Part shown: one piece after another, positions 1 to 8,983 of the stretch
How positions within the stretch are numbered: the first letter of the stretch is position 1
Layout: every line of letters starts with the position of its first letter
Origin: Mordavella massiliensis
GTDB lineage: Bacteria > Bacillota > Clostridia > Lachnospirales > Lachnospiraceae
Assembly (NCBI RefSeq): GCF_016901695.1
Contig: NZ_JACJKS010000013.1
Coordinates: 1 to 64,000 of the forward strand
DNA length: 64,000 nt
Direction: 5' to 3'
Notes under the pieces: generated by a model
Seen by the model: the letters and a program-made list of their open reading frames with translations, nothing else
What the model was told of the DNA's origin: nothing
The model's database searches: none
Made by a program: the position numbers and the translations under genes

Positions 1-52
1 AGGTCTGTTTACTATACACTTTTTTAAGAAGTATCCATCTCAAAATCCTCAT
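1..52 (-). CDS. Possible start of the next exopolysaccharide-locus gene (partial)
   Basis: An ATG at 52 opens a frame that stays open for 17 codons to the window edge, beginning MRILRWILLKKVYSK. It follows the radical SAM stop codon by 42 bases, in the same direction and in the same A+T-rich DNA, so it is probably the next gene of the operon. The ribosome binding site is weak (GAAAGA directly upstream). Too little is visible to assign a function. Confidence 0.3.
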   Translation of the reverse strand, partial: MRILRWILLKKVYSKQT

Positions 53-94
53 TCTTTCAATATTTACAAGGCTTTGCGTCTCTTTGTCACCAGG

Positions 95-1042
95 TTATGT
101 AGAAGAACCCCATTCACTACCATCAATACATTTTCTGTTGCGAATAAAACTATATGTCGGCGTTTCGATGGATGGAATTAATCCCCAAGTCATAAGCATA
201 TGTGAATTATAGCAATGAGAAATCGGGCATACTCCAATAGCTCTAAATGGTATTTTTTTGCTAAAATCATACAGATTTCCATATATTGGAGATGAGTAGC
301 ATTTCTGTATATCACCAGTAAAAAGATTAACATAAATGAACCAATCACCAGCGTAGCAAAATTCTTTTCTTTTCTGTTGAAAAACCTTACTTTTAAATTC
401 GATCATTCCTGAATCAAATTGTGACCATATTTTTACATATTCTTCCTTACTATGCGTTGACAATACTGGTATTTCTTTCTTTCTATCATCTCGAGCCATT
501 GTCACATGACACCATGCGCCCAAATTTTCCATACAGATATTCTTTATATCATCAATATACTTTTCTTCTTCATCTACAGGGGTCAGTTCAACAGCGAAAG
601 ATGCTCCTGATTCCTTCATCATATTAACATTATTAAAAAATATATCCATCATGTTTAATCTCTTAAGTTCTGTATAATGGAATGAAAATTTGAACGATAA
701 TCTACTCAACAATTCACTCGAAAAAGTAGATATTTCTTTAAATCTTTGAGTAATTGTACCGTTTGTAACGACCTCAACATAATGTCCCTGTGCCAAAATT
801 GATTTTAGACATGCAATAACCTGTGGGTAAATCAATGTTTCACCACGTGAACATAAATTCACATAACATATTCCGCCTAAACGCTCCTGCGAAAAGGCTT
901 TTGAAATAATTTGATTACTTGGAAAATTTTGCTCTTCATTTGCAGCCCATGCATCTACTTGAGATATATAACAATACGGGCATTTGAAATTACACTTTCC
1001 TGTTGGAATGTTTACCAATACTATTCTTTTTATCTTATCCAT
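95..1042 (-). CDS. Radical SAM protein of the polysaccharide locus
   Basis: The 315-residue protein has the radical SAM cluster motif CNFKCPYC near residues 17-24, followed by the expected Gly/Glu-rich strand (SRGETLIY). More cysteines in the C-terminal third (KCYSSP, GVCPISHC) resemble a SPASM/twitch-like auxiliary iron-sulfur site. Such proteins use S-adenosylmethionine to start radical chemistry, and relatives in polysaccharide loci are thought to modify sugars or lipid-linked intermediates; the substrate here cannot be told. The start is supported by GAGGAGA nine bases upstream of the ATG. It is the last complete gene of a leftward operon and is A+T-rich like its neighbours. Confidence 0.75.
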   Translation of the reverse strand: MDKIKRIVLVNIPTGKCNFKCPYCYISQVDAWAANEEQNFPSNQIISKAFSQERLGGICYVNLCSRGETLIYPQVIACLKSILAQGHYVEVVTNGTITQRFKEISTFSSELLSRLSFKFSFHYTELKRLNMMDIFFNNVNMMKESGASFAVELTPVDEEEKYIDDIKNICMENLGAWCHVTMARDDRKKEIPVLSTHSKEEYVKIWSQFDSGMIEFKSKVFQQKRKEFCYAGDWFIYVNLFTGDIQKCYSSPIYGNLYDFSKKIPFRAIGVCPISHCYNSHMLMTWGLIPSIETPTYSFIRNRKCIDGSEWGSST

Positions 1043-1057
1043 TACATATAATCTCCT

Positions 1058-3052
1058 CTATTTTTCAAATACAAAGCTATCAATTGTTTTTTCCATTTCA
1101 CTAAATGATGGAGGTACATATTTAAATGTTTTTTTAGAATATACCAATTTTTCTATTAGCTTTTTTGCTTGATCAATTGTATCAACTACCTTTATATATT
1201 CTAAATGTTTGATCCACTCATATACTCCTGTCACCTTCATAGAAGAATTATCAAAAGCCACGCAAGGCGTTCCTGATAAAGCAGCAAAAAGCATCGCATG
1301 AAGTCTATCAGTGATAATAATCTTACCTCTTGAAAATTCTCTTAATTTCTTATATACAGCTATTTTTCTTTCTTTCTCAGAAACATCTCCTATTACAGTC
1401 GTAGTATTTTTTACATTTTCAAACTTGTCGTATATCCACTGAATTAATTGTTCTGTCTGGTTACTATCTAATACTTTTTCTTGATCATTTCGCAAACATA
1501 ATAGAACATCTTCTCTTGGTATATTATCTTTTTTGAATTCTAAAGATAGAACTAAATCTGGGGCATAAAATGAATTTATGTGTAAAACATTTTTCACAAA
1601 ACTATTCGATCTCATATCTCTCAAAAAAAATAATAATCTTTTATGTGTAGAAAATATCCTTTTTGCTTGTGTAATTTGATGTTGCGTTTCTATATTCTTT
1701 TCATTTTCAAAATAGATTGTTTGTGGTAAAACAATAATTTTATTATTTTTAAATCTTTTAATAACATCTTCAACCATTAATTGATTATGATACCATTGAT
1801 TTCCCAGCCAACCGCCTCCTGGAATAACAAGAATATCTTTTTCACAAATATGTTTTTCTAATTTCTTTTTTAGCGTCCGATATACGGACATATTAATTTC
1901 AATAATAGGTGCATCTGGATCAATTTTTTCAAGCATTTTTCTTTGTGCTATAGCTATAGCATGATCTCCTAAGTTACCATGTATAGGAGTTCCTAAAATA
2001 AAATATCTTTTACCATCAATATGCTCAAGTTGATCTAATATGAGTGAATAACGTCTTAACAAAACAACTTTATTTAAATAATAGGAAAGTATTGTTTGAT
2101 TTGGTTCATTAAAAATATGATTATAGGAAGGATATAAAAATGAAAATAAACATAACATCTTAAGCCTATTACTGTCGTAATAATTATTTTTTTTAAAATA
2201 GATTAATATTTTTTTCTTTTCATCAACAATCTTAATTCTATCATTGTTTGATAATTGATTGTAAATAAGAATTGAACATTGATACATAGTACAACAATAC
2301 CGAATACAATTTTTATCACAATTTGGTATGGATAATATTCCACGAATCACGCCAAGCATTCCCAAATAATGCATTGGTGTTTTTGGAATGGTCATAATAG
2401 AACCATATCTCATGCGACGAACATACAATATTTCTGGACAATATCCTACTCTTTTCGAAGAATATAATAATTGAATAGTAAACAGTTCATCTTCATGAAG
2501 AATATTTTCAAACAAAATCTTTATCGCCTTCCTTTTTATGAAAAGCAATGGAACTGATGAATAATGTTCTTTATTTCTAATCATTTTTGCGAACATCTCT
2601 TGTCCACTATATATTCCTCTATAATCCCCAAGTCGATAATACCTCATATAATGGCTTTTATCTAAAATATCTTTTCCATTTTCATCAACGACACGTGAAT
2701 CAAACAGTAATACATCAAGATTTTCAATACATGCTTGCCTAACCAAGACCTCCAGAGCATATTTTTCGATCCAGTCATCGCTATCTAAAAAATATACATA
2801 TTCACCTTTAGCCTCCTCCAATCCAGTATTACGCGAATCTGCCAAACCTCCATTTGTTTTATGAATTGTTCTTATATATTCATATTTTTCCGAAAAGAAA
2901 TCACATATTTCCCCACTTTTATCAGTAGATCCATCATCAACTAGTATTACTTCAAAATTTTTATAGGTTTGTGTAATTACACTATCCACACATTTTTCCA
3001 AGTATTTTTCCACATTATATACAGGGATAATAACGCTTATTAATGGATTCAT
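1058..3052 (-). CDS. Fusion protein: GT2 glycosyltransferase plus polysaccharide pyruvyl transferase
   Basis: The 664-residue protein joins two enzymes. Residues about 1-330 are a GT-A fold family 2 glycosyltransferase, with ISVIIPVYN at the N-terminus, VDDGS near 40 and the metal-binding LDSDDW near 90. Residues about 340-664 match the polysaccharide pyruvyl transferase family (CsaB/WcaK-like), with GNLGDHAI, PGGGWLG and a late TDRLHAML segment. The predicted job is to add a sugar and then a pyruvate ketal, giving the polymer a negative charge. The gene starts four bases after the wzy-like stop, with a modest AGGA upstream. The fused order is less common than separate genes. The two family calls are firm; the coupled activity is inferred. 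Confidence 0.8.
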   Translation of the reverse strand: MNPLISVIIPVYNVEKYLEKCVDSVITQTYKNFEVILVDDGSTDKSGEICDFFSEKYEYIRTIHKTNGGLADSRNTGLEEAKGEYVYFLDSDDWIEKYALEVLVRQACIENLDVLLFDSRVVDENGKDILDKSHYMRYYRLGDYRGIYSGQEMFAKMIRNKEHYSSVPLLFIKRKAIKILFENILHEDELFTIQLLYSSKRVGYCPEILYVRRMRYGSIMTIPKTPMHYLGMLGVIRGILSIPNCDKNCIRYCCTMYQCSILIYNQLSNNDRIKIVDEKKKILIYFKKNNYYDSNRLKMLCLFSFLYPSYNHIFNEPNQTILSYYLNKVVLLRRYSLILDQLEHIDGKRYFILGTPIHGNLGDHAIAIAQRKMLEKIDPDAPIIEINMSVYRTLKKKLEKHICEKDILVIPGGGWLGNQWYHNQLMVEDVIKRFKNNKIIVLPQTIYFENEKNIETQHQITQAKRIFSTHKRLLFFLRDMRSNSFVKNVLHINSFYAPDLVLSLEFKKDNIPREDVLLCLRNDQEKVLDSNQTEQLIQWIYDKFENVKNTTTVIGDVSEKERKIAVYKKLREFSRGKIIITDRLHAMLFAALSGTPCVAFDNSSMKVTGVYEWIKHLEYIKVVDTIDQAKKLIEKLVYSKKTFKYVPPSFSEMEKTIDSFVFEK

Positions 3053-3055
3053 ATC

Positions 3056-4303
3056 CTAATTCCTCACAGTATTAAATTTCAATTTATTGATATTCTTCGT
3101 TTTTATCATAATACATAAATAAATAATCGACATCATCTCAAAGGTTGTACTTGAAAATATTAAAGAATTTTTTGCTTCCATAAGAAACATAAATAAAGTT
3201 GAAGCAACAAAGAATAGTGTATCCTGATTATTCTTTATTTTTCTGCGAGTCGAAACATTCAACACATTTCTTATTGCGATATAATAAGCTGCTATTTCAA
3301 TTAGTATACCAACTATTCCAATTGAATAAATTGTTTTTATATATCCAATATCTGAATGGCCTGTTCTATATCCGGCTCCAAAAAAAATATTAAAAATATC
3401 TAATCCATTCAATGACAAATGTTTTCCTATAACTTTATTGTATACTCCATAATCCGTATAAGATCCTAAACTAGTTGTATATAAAGCATCTAGTGCCGGA
3501 TAATCTGCAAGCAACTGATTTTTGAGATCAATATTTACATTTGTCGTAAGAATCCAAAATACGATTCCAAATCCTAATGCCATTATTCCGATTATGGTTA
3601 TCATTAACTTCGAAGCTATTCCTCCAGATCTTAACTCTTTAATCATAATATATAAAATAATCATTGCCATACAAAGCATATTAAATCTTGAAGTCAAAGC
3701 TGCCGCTAAAGCAAAAATAACTGTTGTAACTCCAACATTTCGTGATAAATAGCTTCTTCTTCGTAAATAATCCATTATTAGACCGACATTGCACAGAAAT
3801 CCTGCATCGTCAAATCCCGACAAGAATCCGCTTGATCTCATACTTAAAAATTCTTTTGAGTATTGGCTAATTGGCATGACAATATCCTTTACAATCGGAA
3901 AAATCACTCCAAGAATGATTACAATTGAATGTAACCATATCACAATTAATAAGGAATCCATTATTTGCTGTTTATTATATTTCCCCGAGGATATAAATAT
4001 AAAAATTATTAGATACGTTAATAAACCTCTGCAAAATCGCATTACTTCAAAAGTATTGTCAGTATTATTCACACTCATAATAAAAGTAGTATACAATATC
4101 AATATAAGCAACGTGATAGGAAATAACATAATTTTATTATTTATAGTAAGTCTTGGTTGTCTTAAAAGGCTTACTATTAACCATATCATATAAACAGCAT
4201 ATCGAGTATTTACCCCTGCCACTGTAACAGAAAACATCATCGAAAAGATAAAAAGAATAGGCATCACACATATATTCCGTTTTATAGTTTTACTGCTAAT
4301 CAT
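3056..4303 (-). CDS. Wzy-like O-antigen/capsule polymerase (multi-pass membrane protein)
   Basis: The 415-residue protein is almost entirely hydrophobic, with roughly ten or more membrane segments and a larger loop around residues 260-330 containing the YTDYGVYNKVIG stretch. This architecture and its place between glycosyltransferases fit a Wzy-type polymerase, which joins lipid-linked repeat units outside the membrane. Wzy proteins share little sequence, so the call rests on topology and context. An upstream in-frame ATG at 4351 would overlap the preceding gene. The ATG at 4303 is preferred because AGGAG lies seven bases before it. No Wzx flippase is seen in the window; it may lie beyond the left edge. 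Confidence 0.65.
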   Translation of the reverse strand: MISSKTIKRNICVMPILFIFSMMFSVTVAGVNTRYAVYMIWLIVSLLRQPRLTINNKIMLFPITLLILILYTTFIMSVNNTDNTFEVMRFCRGLLTYLIIFIFISSGKYNKQQIMDSLLIVIWLHSIVIILGVIFPIVKDIVMPISQYSKEFLSMRSSGFLSGFDDAGFLCNVGLIMDYLRRRSYLSRNVGVTTVIFALAAALTSRFNMLCMAMIILYIMIKELRSGGIASKLMITIIGIMALGFGIVFWILTTNVNIDLKNQLLADYPALDALYTTSLGSYTDYGVYNKVIGKHLSLNGLDIFNIFFGAGYRTGHSDIGYIKTIYSIGIVGILIEIAAYYIAIRNVLNVSTRRKIKNNQDTLFFVASTLFMFLMEAKNSLIFSSTTFEMMSIIYLCIMIKTKNINKLKFNTVRN

Positions 4304-4313
4304 TATCGTTCTC

Positions 4314-5414
4314 CTATTGCAAATTTCTTTCCATGATAAATGACCAATCAAAAATTTTGCGAGCTATTTCACTAAGTTTCTTCTTTTCATCAATGGAGAT
4401 TTTTATATATGTATTGCATACTTCTTCAATATTTATTACCGAATTATTATTAGAGATAAATATTGCTGTCTTTTCTAATTCGGTTCTTTTAACCGGTAAT
4501 AATCCACTGGTCAAAACTGGAATTCCTCTACACATATACTCAATAATTTTTAACGTTGTATCTATATCCGCATTTCGTCTATATAAAGCTAAACATCCAA
4601 TTCCTACATCTATTTTGTTAAACATTTCATTTAATTCATCGGTTGACTTATAGCCGTGGAAGTAAACATTTTTAATATTATGCTTTTCCACTATATTTCT
4701 TAATTTATAAATTTCAGGGCTTTCTCCAACAATATGTAAATAAACTTGATATTTTCCATTTCTATCTTGATATTCTTTCATCCCCTTGATAAATCGGTCT
4801 ATCCCATGGTAATAGTATAATGTTCCTACAATAGCAAAATGAATTTCATTACCTCTTGTAATCCCATGAATATTATCAGATATATCATTAGTGACCACTC
4901 CATTCACTGATAATTTCATTTTTTGATATATTTTGACTTTAGAATTGCTCCTTATTACTATTAGTTTGTTCAAATATTGGTATATAAATGGCCAAGTAAC
5001 TGCATCTAATGAAATGCGTAAAAGTGTCCTCAATTTATGAGTGCTACTTTTAATTTGTTCGCCAAAATATGGATATGTAGGTATTTCATAATATAACTTA
5101 ATTGCTTTTTTCTTACAAAATTTAATAAAGCAAATGTGTCTATGAGAGGGTAACATATGTCTTACATATATAAACTGCACATTTTCTTTTCTAATAACAT
5201 CGTTTGAGATATTATAAATATCTGCAGTTTCATATATTTCTTTTATGTTCTCTGAGCTAATAACAGAATGATAACATCCATTTTCTGATTTTGCTATAAA
5301 ATGACAAGTTCCATATTTCTTTGCGATTTCTTTTGCTTGAGCATATACCTTTTTATATATTCCCTCATTTTGCTTTGGGATCACATCACATAGAAAAATC
5401 GCACTATTTTTCAT
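4314..5414 (-). CDS. GT4-like glycosyltransferase
   Basis: The 366-residue protein has a GT-B C-terminal half typical of family 4 (glycosyltransferases group 1): FAIVGTLYYYHGIDRFI, then YLHIVGESPE, YFHGYKSTDELNEMF, and an acidic donor-site segment ending in IEYMCRGIPVLTSG. It probably adds one sugar of the repeat unit on the cytoplasmic face. The ATG at 5414 is chosen because GGGAGG lies six bases upstream; a longer frame to 5462 overlaps the previous gene more. The start overlaps the preceding GT2 gene by 11 bases, suggesting translational coupling. Donor and acceptor sugars are unknown. Confidence 0.75.
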   Translation of the reverse strand: MKNSAIFLCDVIPKQNEGIYKKVYAQAKEIAKKYGTCHFIAKSENGCYHSVISSENIKEIYETADIYNISNDVIRKENVQFIYVRHMLPSHRHICFIKFCKKKAIKLYYEIPTYPYFGEQIKSSTHKLRTLLRISLDAVTWPFIYQYLNKLIVIRSNSKVKIYQKMKLSVNGVVTNDISDNIHGITRGNEIHFAIVGTLYYYHGIDRFIKGMKEYQDRNGKYQVYLHIVGESPEIYKLRNIVEKHNIKNVYFHGYKSTDELNEMFNKIDVGIGCLALYRRNADIDTTLKIIEYMCRGIPVLTSGLLPVKRTELEKTAIFISNNNSVINIEEVCNTYIKISIDEKKKLSEIARKIFDWSFIMERNLQ

Positions 5415-6231
5415 AGAATTCCTCCCGTATATACACCATAGATTCCTGTATATATTTTGCAATTTTTGAACATTTTACAAACTTAGTTGTAGAGTGTTCT
5501 AAATGTATTATTTCAAGACTTGAATCATAGAAGGTTTGCATACCCAATCTGTATATTAACTCAGCTATATAAGATTCTTCACTATACATCAAGACACCAT
5601 ATTCTAAATTTTTTATCTTATCAGCAAATTTACCCGTTAATATAAAATAGCAACCATGAACTTCATAAACATATCTACTTTCAGTTTTTATGTTTTTAAC
5701 AAAATAACCTTTTATAGTTGATAAATACACATATATCTCTCTAAATATCGGCATGGTAAATTTTCTAATAATACTATTCATTTCCTGAATTGTTCGTCTT
5801 TTTTCGCATACCGGATTATCGTAAGTATTTTTTCCCTTAACAAATATGGACGGACCTATGCATCCAACATTCTCTTCATATTCTTCTTCAAGCAAATTCT
5901 TATAATACAACTTATCAGAAATCATTATATCTGTATTACTCATTATCACAAATTTAGGTTCTTCATACTTTTTCCTAAAATATCTGTATCCATAAAGTAA
6001 ACCATTCATATATCCTATATTGCTTTTCGGATCACAGACAACAACTGACAGCTTCGTTTTTTCCAAATAGTCATCAATTATTACTTTGTCATTTTCTGTC
6101 CAAGAATTCATTGTTATAACAAAACATACTTTTTCAATAAATATATGATTTTTCATACTATCAATATATTCAATAACTTCTTGTCCATTATTATAACAAA
6201 TAATTATATTTACTATTTCAAATTTTACCAT
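5404..6231 (-). CDS. GT2-like glycosyltransferase (rhamnosyltransferase-type)
   Basis: The roughly 275-residue protein begins with VNIIICYNNGQEVIEYI, continues with a variant nucleotide-binding segment and MSNTDIMIS at about residue 100, the DxD-like position of family 2 glycosyltransferases. The C-terminal region VHGCYFILTGKFADKI and YSEESYIAE is typical of rhamnosyl/galactofuranosyl transferases of the GT2 family. The start at 6231 (MVKFEIV) follows a GGAG; an upstream ATG at 6285 is also in frame but extends beyond the GT2 fold. It belongs to the A+T-rich part of the locus. The sugar is not predictable. Confidence 0.7.
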   Translation of the reverse strand: MVKFEIVNIIICYNNGQEVIEYIDSMKNHIFIEKVCFVITMNSWTENDKVIIDDYLEKTKLSVVVCDPKSNIGYMNGLLYGYRYFRKKYEEPKFVIMSNTDIMISDKLYYKNLLEEEYEENVGCIGPSIFVKGKNTYDNPVCEKRRTIQEMNSIIRKFTMPIFREIYVYLSTIKGYFVKNIKTESRYVYEVHGCYFILTGKFADKIKNLEYGVLMYSEESYIAELIYRLGMQTFYDSSLEIIHLEHSTTKFVKCSKIAKYIQESMVYIREEFYEK

Positions 6232-6447
6232 ATATTTACTATCTCCATTTGATCGTTTTTCATATTGATAACAAATTTGTTTCATATGATTCTTTAATCC
6301 GTAGCAATAAAATTTGTTTCATATTATGTATCCTGTATTCTGTTCTCTTTCCAGATATCCAAAAAATATAAAATACTATTTAAATCTTTATTTTCTATAT
6401 ACAAAATAGAGCTTAGTTAATTACATATAAAATTCCTTTCTGCATCG
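6232..6447. other. A+T-rich intergenic spacer in the polysaccharide locus
   Basis: About 200 bases separate the HisF-like gene from the GT2 start. On the minus strand there are only very short frames, one starting MQKGILYVIN and another starting MKQILLL. A 13-base sequence beginning ATGAAACAAA occurs twice in a row, near 6296 and near 6285. I see no full gene, tRNA or clear terminator. The composition drops sharply here from the flanking right-hand genes, so this may be a junction between locus segments of different origin. Confidence 0.5.
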
Positions 6448-7224
6448 TTATAAATCCTTATATATTTTTTCTTTTAAGAGCTCCTCTTCCTCCGGCACAT
6501 TTATTAGCACAGCCTTCTCACTTCCATAGTACACAAACAAACTCCCCGCAGCGGCCGCATGCGCTTTCCCTTCCTGCAAAACTTTCTTAAAGTCAAGAAT
6601 TGATCCCGCTCCTCCACATGCAATCACAGGTATGTTTACTGATTCTGACACTGCTCTGACAAGCTTCAAGTCATATCCTTCCATCATTCCATCGTTGGTG
6701 ATTGAATTTAACAGTATTTCGCCCGCACCTAGATCTTCCGCTTTCTTTGCCATCTCAACCGGGTCTTTTCCCATCTTTACTGTTCCATCTGTACTGTAAC
6801 AGCTCTTTCTTCCTAATATTTCATTTTTAACATCTATAGATACAACTATGCTTTGACTTCCAGCCAGATTAGCGGCCTCAGTAATCAACTTTGGATTTTG
6901 ATAAAATGCCGTATTAACTACAACTTTTTCATAGCCCATATGAAATAACTTCTGCATTTGATCTATAGTCGTAATTCCTCCTCCATAGCTCAATGGCATA
7001 AATGCTTCTGAAGCAATATCTTGAAGATATTCCATTTGAGGTCCCCGACCTTCTTTAGACGCAGTGATATCCAGTATACACAATTCATCTACACCTTTAT
7101 CATTAAATATCTTTACGGCATTTATCGGATCTCCCAGATATCGTGGATTCTTAAATTTAATTGTCTTTACTAAATCCTGATTTATGATTGACAGACATGG
7201 GATCAATCTTGGACGATGATACAT
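6448..7224 (-). CDS. HisF-like amidotransferase subunit for sugar amidination (WbuZ/HisF2 type)
   Basis: The 258-residue protein is a clear HisF-family TIM barrel (RLIPCLSI at the start, PLSYGGGI, IVVSIDVK, LLNSITNDGMMEGYDL, VIACGGAG). In true HisF the first strand carries the catalytic Asp (CLDV); here it is Ser, whereas the second catalytic Asp (SIDVK) is kept. Loss of that Asp is expected for paralogues working with WbpG-type amidotransferases on sugars instead of in histidine synthesis. It lies two bases downstream of the HisH-like gene, in an amidotransferase-HisH-HisF block. Its predicted role is to channel ammonia from HisH to the sugar amidotransferase. Confidence 0.85.
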   Translation of the reverse strand: MYHRPRLIPCLSIINQDLVKTIKFKNPRYLGDPINAVKIFNDKGVDELCILDITASKEGRGPQMEYLQDIASEAFMPLSYGGGITTIDQMQKLFHMGYEKVVVNTAFYQNPKLITEAANLAGSQSIVVSIDVKNEILGRKSCYSTDGTVKMGKDPVEMAKKAEDLGAGEILLNSITNDGMMEGYDLKLVRAVSESVNIPVIACGGAGSILDFKKVLQEGKAHAAAAGSLFVYYGSEKAVLINVPEEEELLKEKIYKDL

Positions 7225-7226
7225 TC

Positions 7227-7841
7227 TTACACTCTCCTAACAAAGTTTTCTAACAATCTCATCCCAAACCTGTGACTTTTTTCAGGATGGAACTGAGTGC
7301 CATATACATTTCCATTTTTCACAGCAGCTGCAAATTCATATCCATAATCGCATTTCATTAATATGTTTTCCTTATTTGTACAAACAGCATGATAAGAATG
7401 TACGAAATAATATCTTTGCTGACCTGTAATTCCCTCCAGAATTTTATCCTTCTGTGTAAACTCAACAACATCCCATCCCATATGAGGAATTTTCAAAGGC
7501 ATTTCTTTGGGAATATTGAAAGCCTTTGTCTCAAAATCAATTAAGTTCAATCCCTCAGACTTTCCTTCATCGCTTCTTTTTCCGAGCAGTTGCATTCCGA
7601 GACATATCCCTAACAATGGTTTCTTATTCTCCAATGTCTCACTTCTGATAATATCCGGAAGACCTGCTTCCCTCAGACATTCCATACCATGATCGAACGT
7701 TCCTACACCTGGCAATATTATTTTTTCTGCTTCGTGAAGTTCTTCCTTTTTGTTGGTAATAACAGCTTCTGCCCCAATCTTTTTCAGCATATTAGCAATT
7801 GATCCTACATTACCCATTCCACTGTCTATTATTGCAATCAA
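7227..7841 (-). CDS. HisH-like glutaminase for sugar amidination (WbuY/HisH2 type)
   Basis: The 204-residue class I glutamine amidotransferase has the nucleophile in GICLGMQLLG (about residue 80) and the His/Glu pair in QFHPEKS (about residue 183), so the glutaminase triad is intact. The N-terminus IAIIDSGMGNVGS is characteristic of HisH. It would release ammonia from glutamine for the partner HisF-like barrel and the N-acetyl sugar amidotransferase encoded just upstream. Context, and the lost catalytic Asp in the partner HisF, argue against a role in histidine biosynthesis. The gene fits tightly between its partners, with gaps of 2 and 10 bases. Confidence 0.87.
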   Translation of the reverse strand: MIAIIDSGMGNVGSIANMLKKIGAEAVITNKKEELHEAEKIILPGVGTFDHGMECLREAGLPDIIRSETLENKKPLLGICLGMQLLGKRSDEGKSEGLNLIDFETKAFNIPKEMPLKIPHMGWDVVEFTQKDKILEGITGQQRYYFVHSYHAVCTNKENILMKCDYGYEFAAAVKNGNVYGTQFHPEKSHRFGMRLLENFVRRV

Positions 7842-7851
7842 AGTTATCTCC

Positions 7852-8982
7852 CTATCTATATTGTCTTTTTTCTAATCCAACTAAGCGTGCCATCTTGACC
7901 GCAAATGCAATCATTTTGGATGTATTTTTATAATCTTGATAAGTACGATTCGGCTGATCCATAATTTCTAAAAATTCATCTTTTGTCAAACCCAGCTTTT
8001 TAGCCACATATTCCAAATCTTCCATCGCTGCTTTTTCATCATATGGCGGTTGTTCCAATGTATGAAGTGCCTCATCTCTGGACAGCTGACCTGTTAAAAT
8101 CAAACTGGAAAAATGACATTTTCTTTTATCATATCCGAATTTTTTTATTAACCAGTATCCTTCATAAAATCTTGTGAAAACGCTCTCAAAATGCTTGTTG
8201 GCATATGGTTCCCACCCAAACTCTCTCTGCAATGTAGCAATCGCATCTGCTTTTGTATAAGGAATTAAATCTAAAGGTTTCACCACCTTCATTCCTTTTA
8301 CGTACTTATAGTAAAGATGAGCCTTAAACATTCCACACATAGGTAAAGTCTTAAGAGGGACTGTGCCATATTTTTTATGAATATCTTTAATCATTCGAAT
8401 ATCATTCTGATAAACCCACTCATTTGGTTCTCTTACACATTCTGTTGAATTATTTCCACCTGTTAAAACATATTTGATTCCATTCTTGGTTGCATGATTA
8501 TATAATGCGGCAAAAATCACATGATCCTGAGGAATGTCCTGATATGGAACTTGTGCTTTAAAAAAAGCGAGCTGTAAATCTCGCATTTCATTCCAATTTA
8601 CAATTTCTGTATAAAGAGGCATATCCAGACCTTTTGTAATTTTTTCCACATTCTGTACAGCCACATTTAAATTCCATCCTGTATCACATGCGAAAAGCAA
8701 CGGCCTTAATCCCAGTTTTTTTACTGCATAATATGCAAGATAGGAACTGTCTACCCCTCCACTAAGACCTATTATGCAGTCGTATTTTTTCCCTTTCCCC
8801 TCTCGTTTTATCTTTTCTACAATTTCATCAAGTTGCTTTTTCCCTTGTTCATCAGGATGCCAATTAGGTTTTATATTTTCATAAAAATTGTGACAGTGAT
8901 CACACATTCCTTTTTCATCAAACACAATTTTGGAATCTGTTGTATCCATAACACAATTCGTACATCTTTGATACTCTCTCAT
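7852..8982 (-). CDS. N-acetyl sugar amidotransferase (WbpG/WbuX/PseA family)
   Basis: The 376-residue protein starts with two zinc-type cysteine pairs (CTNCVMD, CDHCHN), followed by the PP-loop ATP motif GLSGGVDSSYLAY at about residues 72-84. This is the N-acetyl sugar amidotransferase family, which converts an acetamido group of a nucleotide sugar to an acetamidino group using ATP and ammonia. In Pseudomonas aeruginosa O5, WbpG works with HisH and HisF homologues, and exactly those two genes follow here. The exact sugar is unknown. The start lies next to the stop of the preceding glycosyltransferase, implying one operon. Amidino sugars add positive charge to a surface polymer. Confidence 0.88.
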   Translation of the reverse strand: MREYQRCTNCVMDTTDSKIVFDEKGMCDHCHNFYENIKPNWHPDEQGKKQLDEIVEKIKREGKGKKYDCIIGLSGGVDSSYLAYYAVKKLGLRPLLFACDTGWNLNVAVQNVEKITKGLDMPLYTEIVNWNEMRDLQLAFFKAQVPYQDIPQDHVIFAALYNHATKNGIKYVLTGGNNSTECVREPNEWVYQNDIRMIKDIHKKYGTVPLKTLPMCGMFKAHLYYKYVKGMKVVKPLDLIPYTKADAIATLQREFGWEPYANKHFESVFTRFYEGYWLIKKFGYDKRKCHFSSLILTGQLSRDEALHTLEQPPYDEKAAMEDLEYVAKKLGLTKDEFLEIMDQPNRTYQDYKNTSKMIAFAVKMARLVGLEKRQYR

Positions 8983-8983
8983 C

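Noticed and set aside
6448-7841. HisH and HisF as part of histidine biosynthesis
   Set aside because: No other his gene is present, the HisF catalytic Asp is Ser, and a sugar amidotransferase gene is directly upstream, which is the known WbpG-HisH-HisF arrangement of surface-sugar loci.
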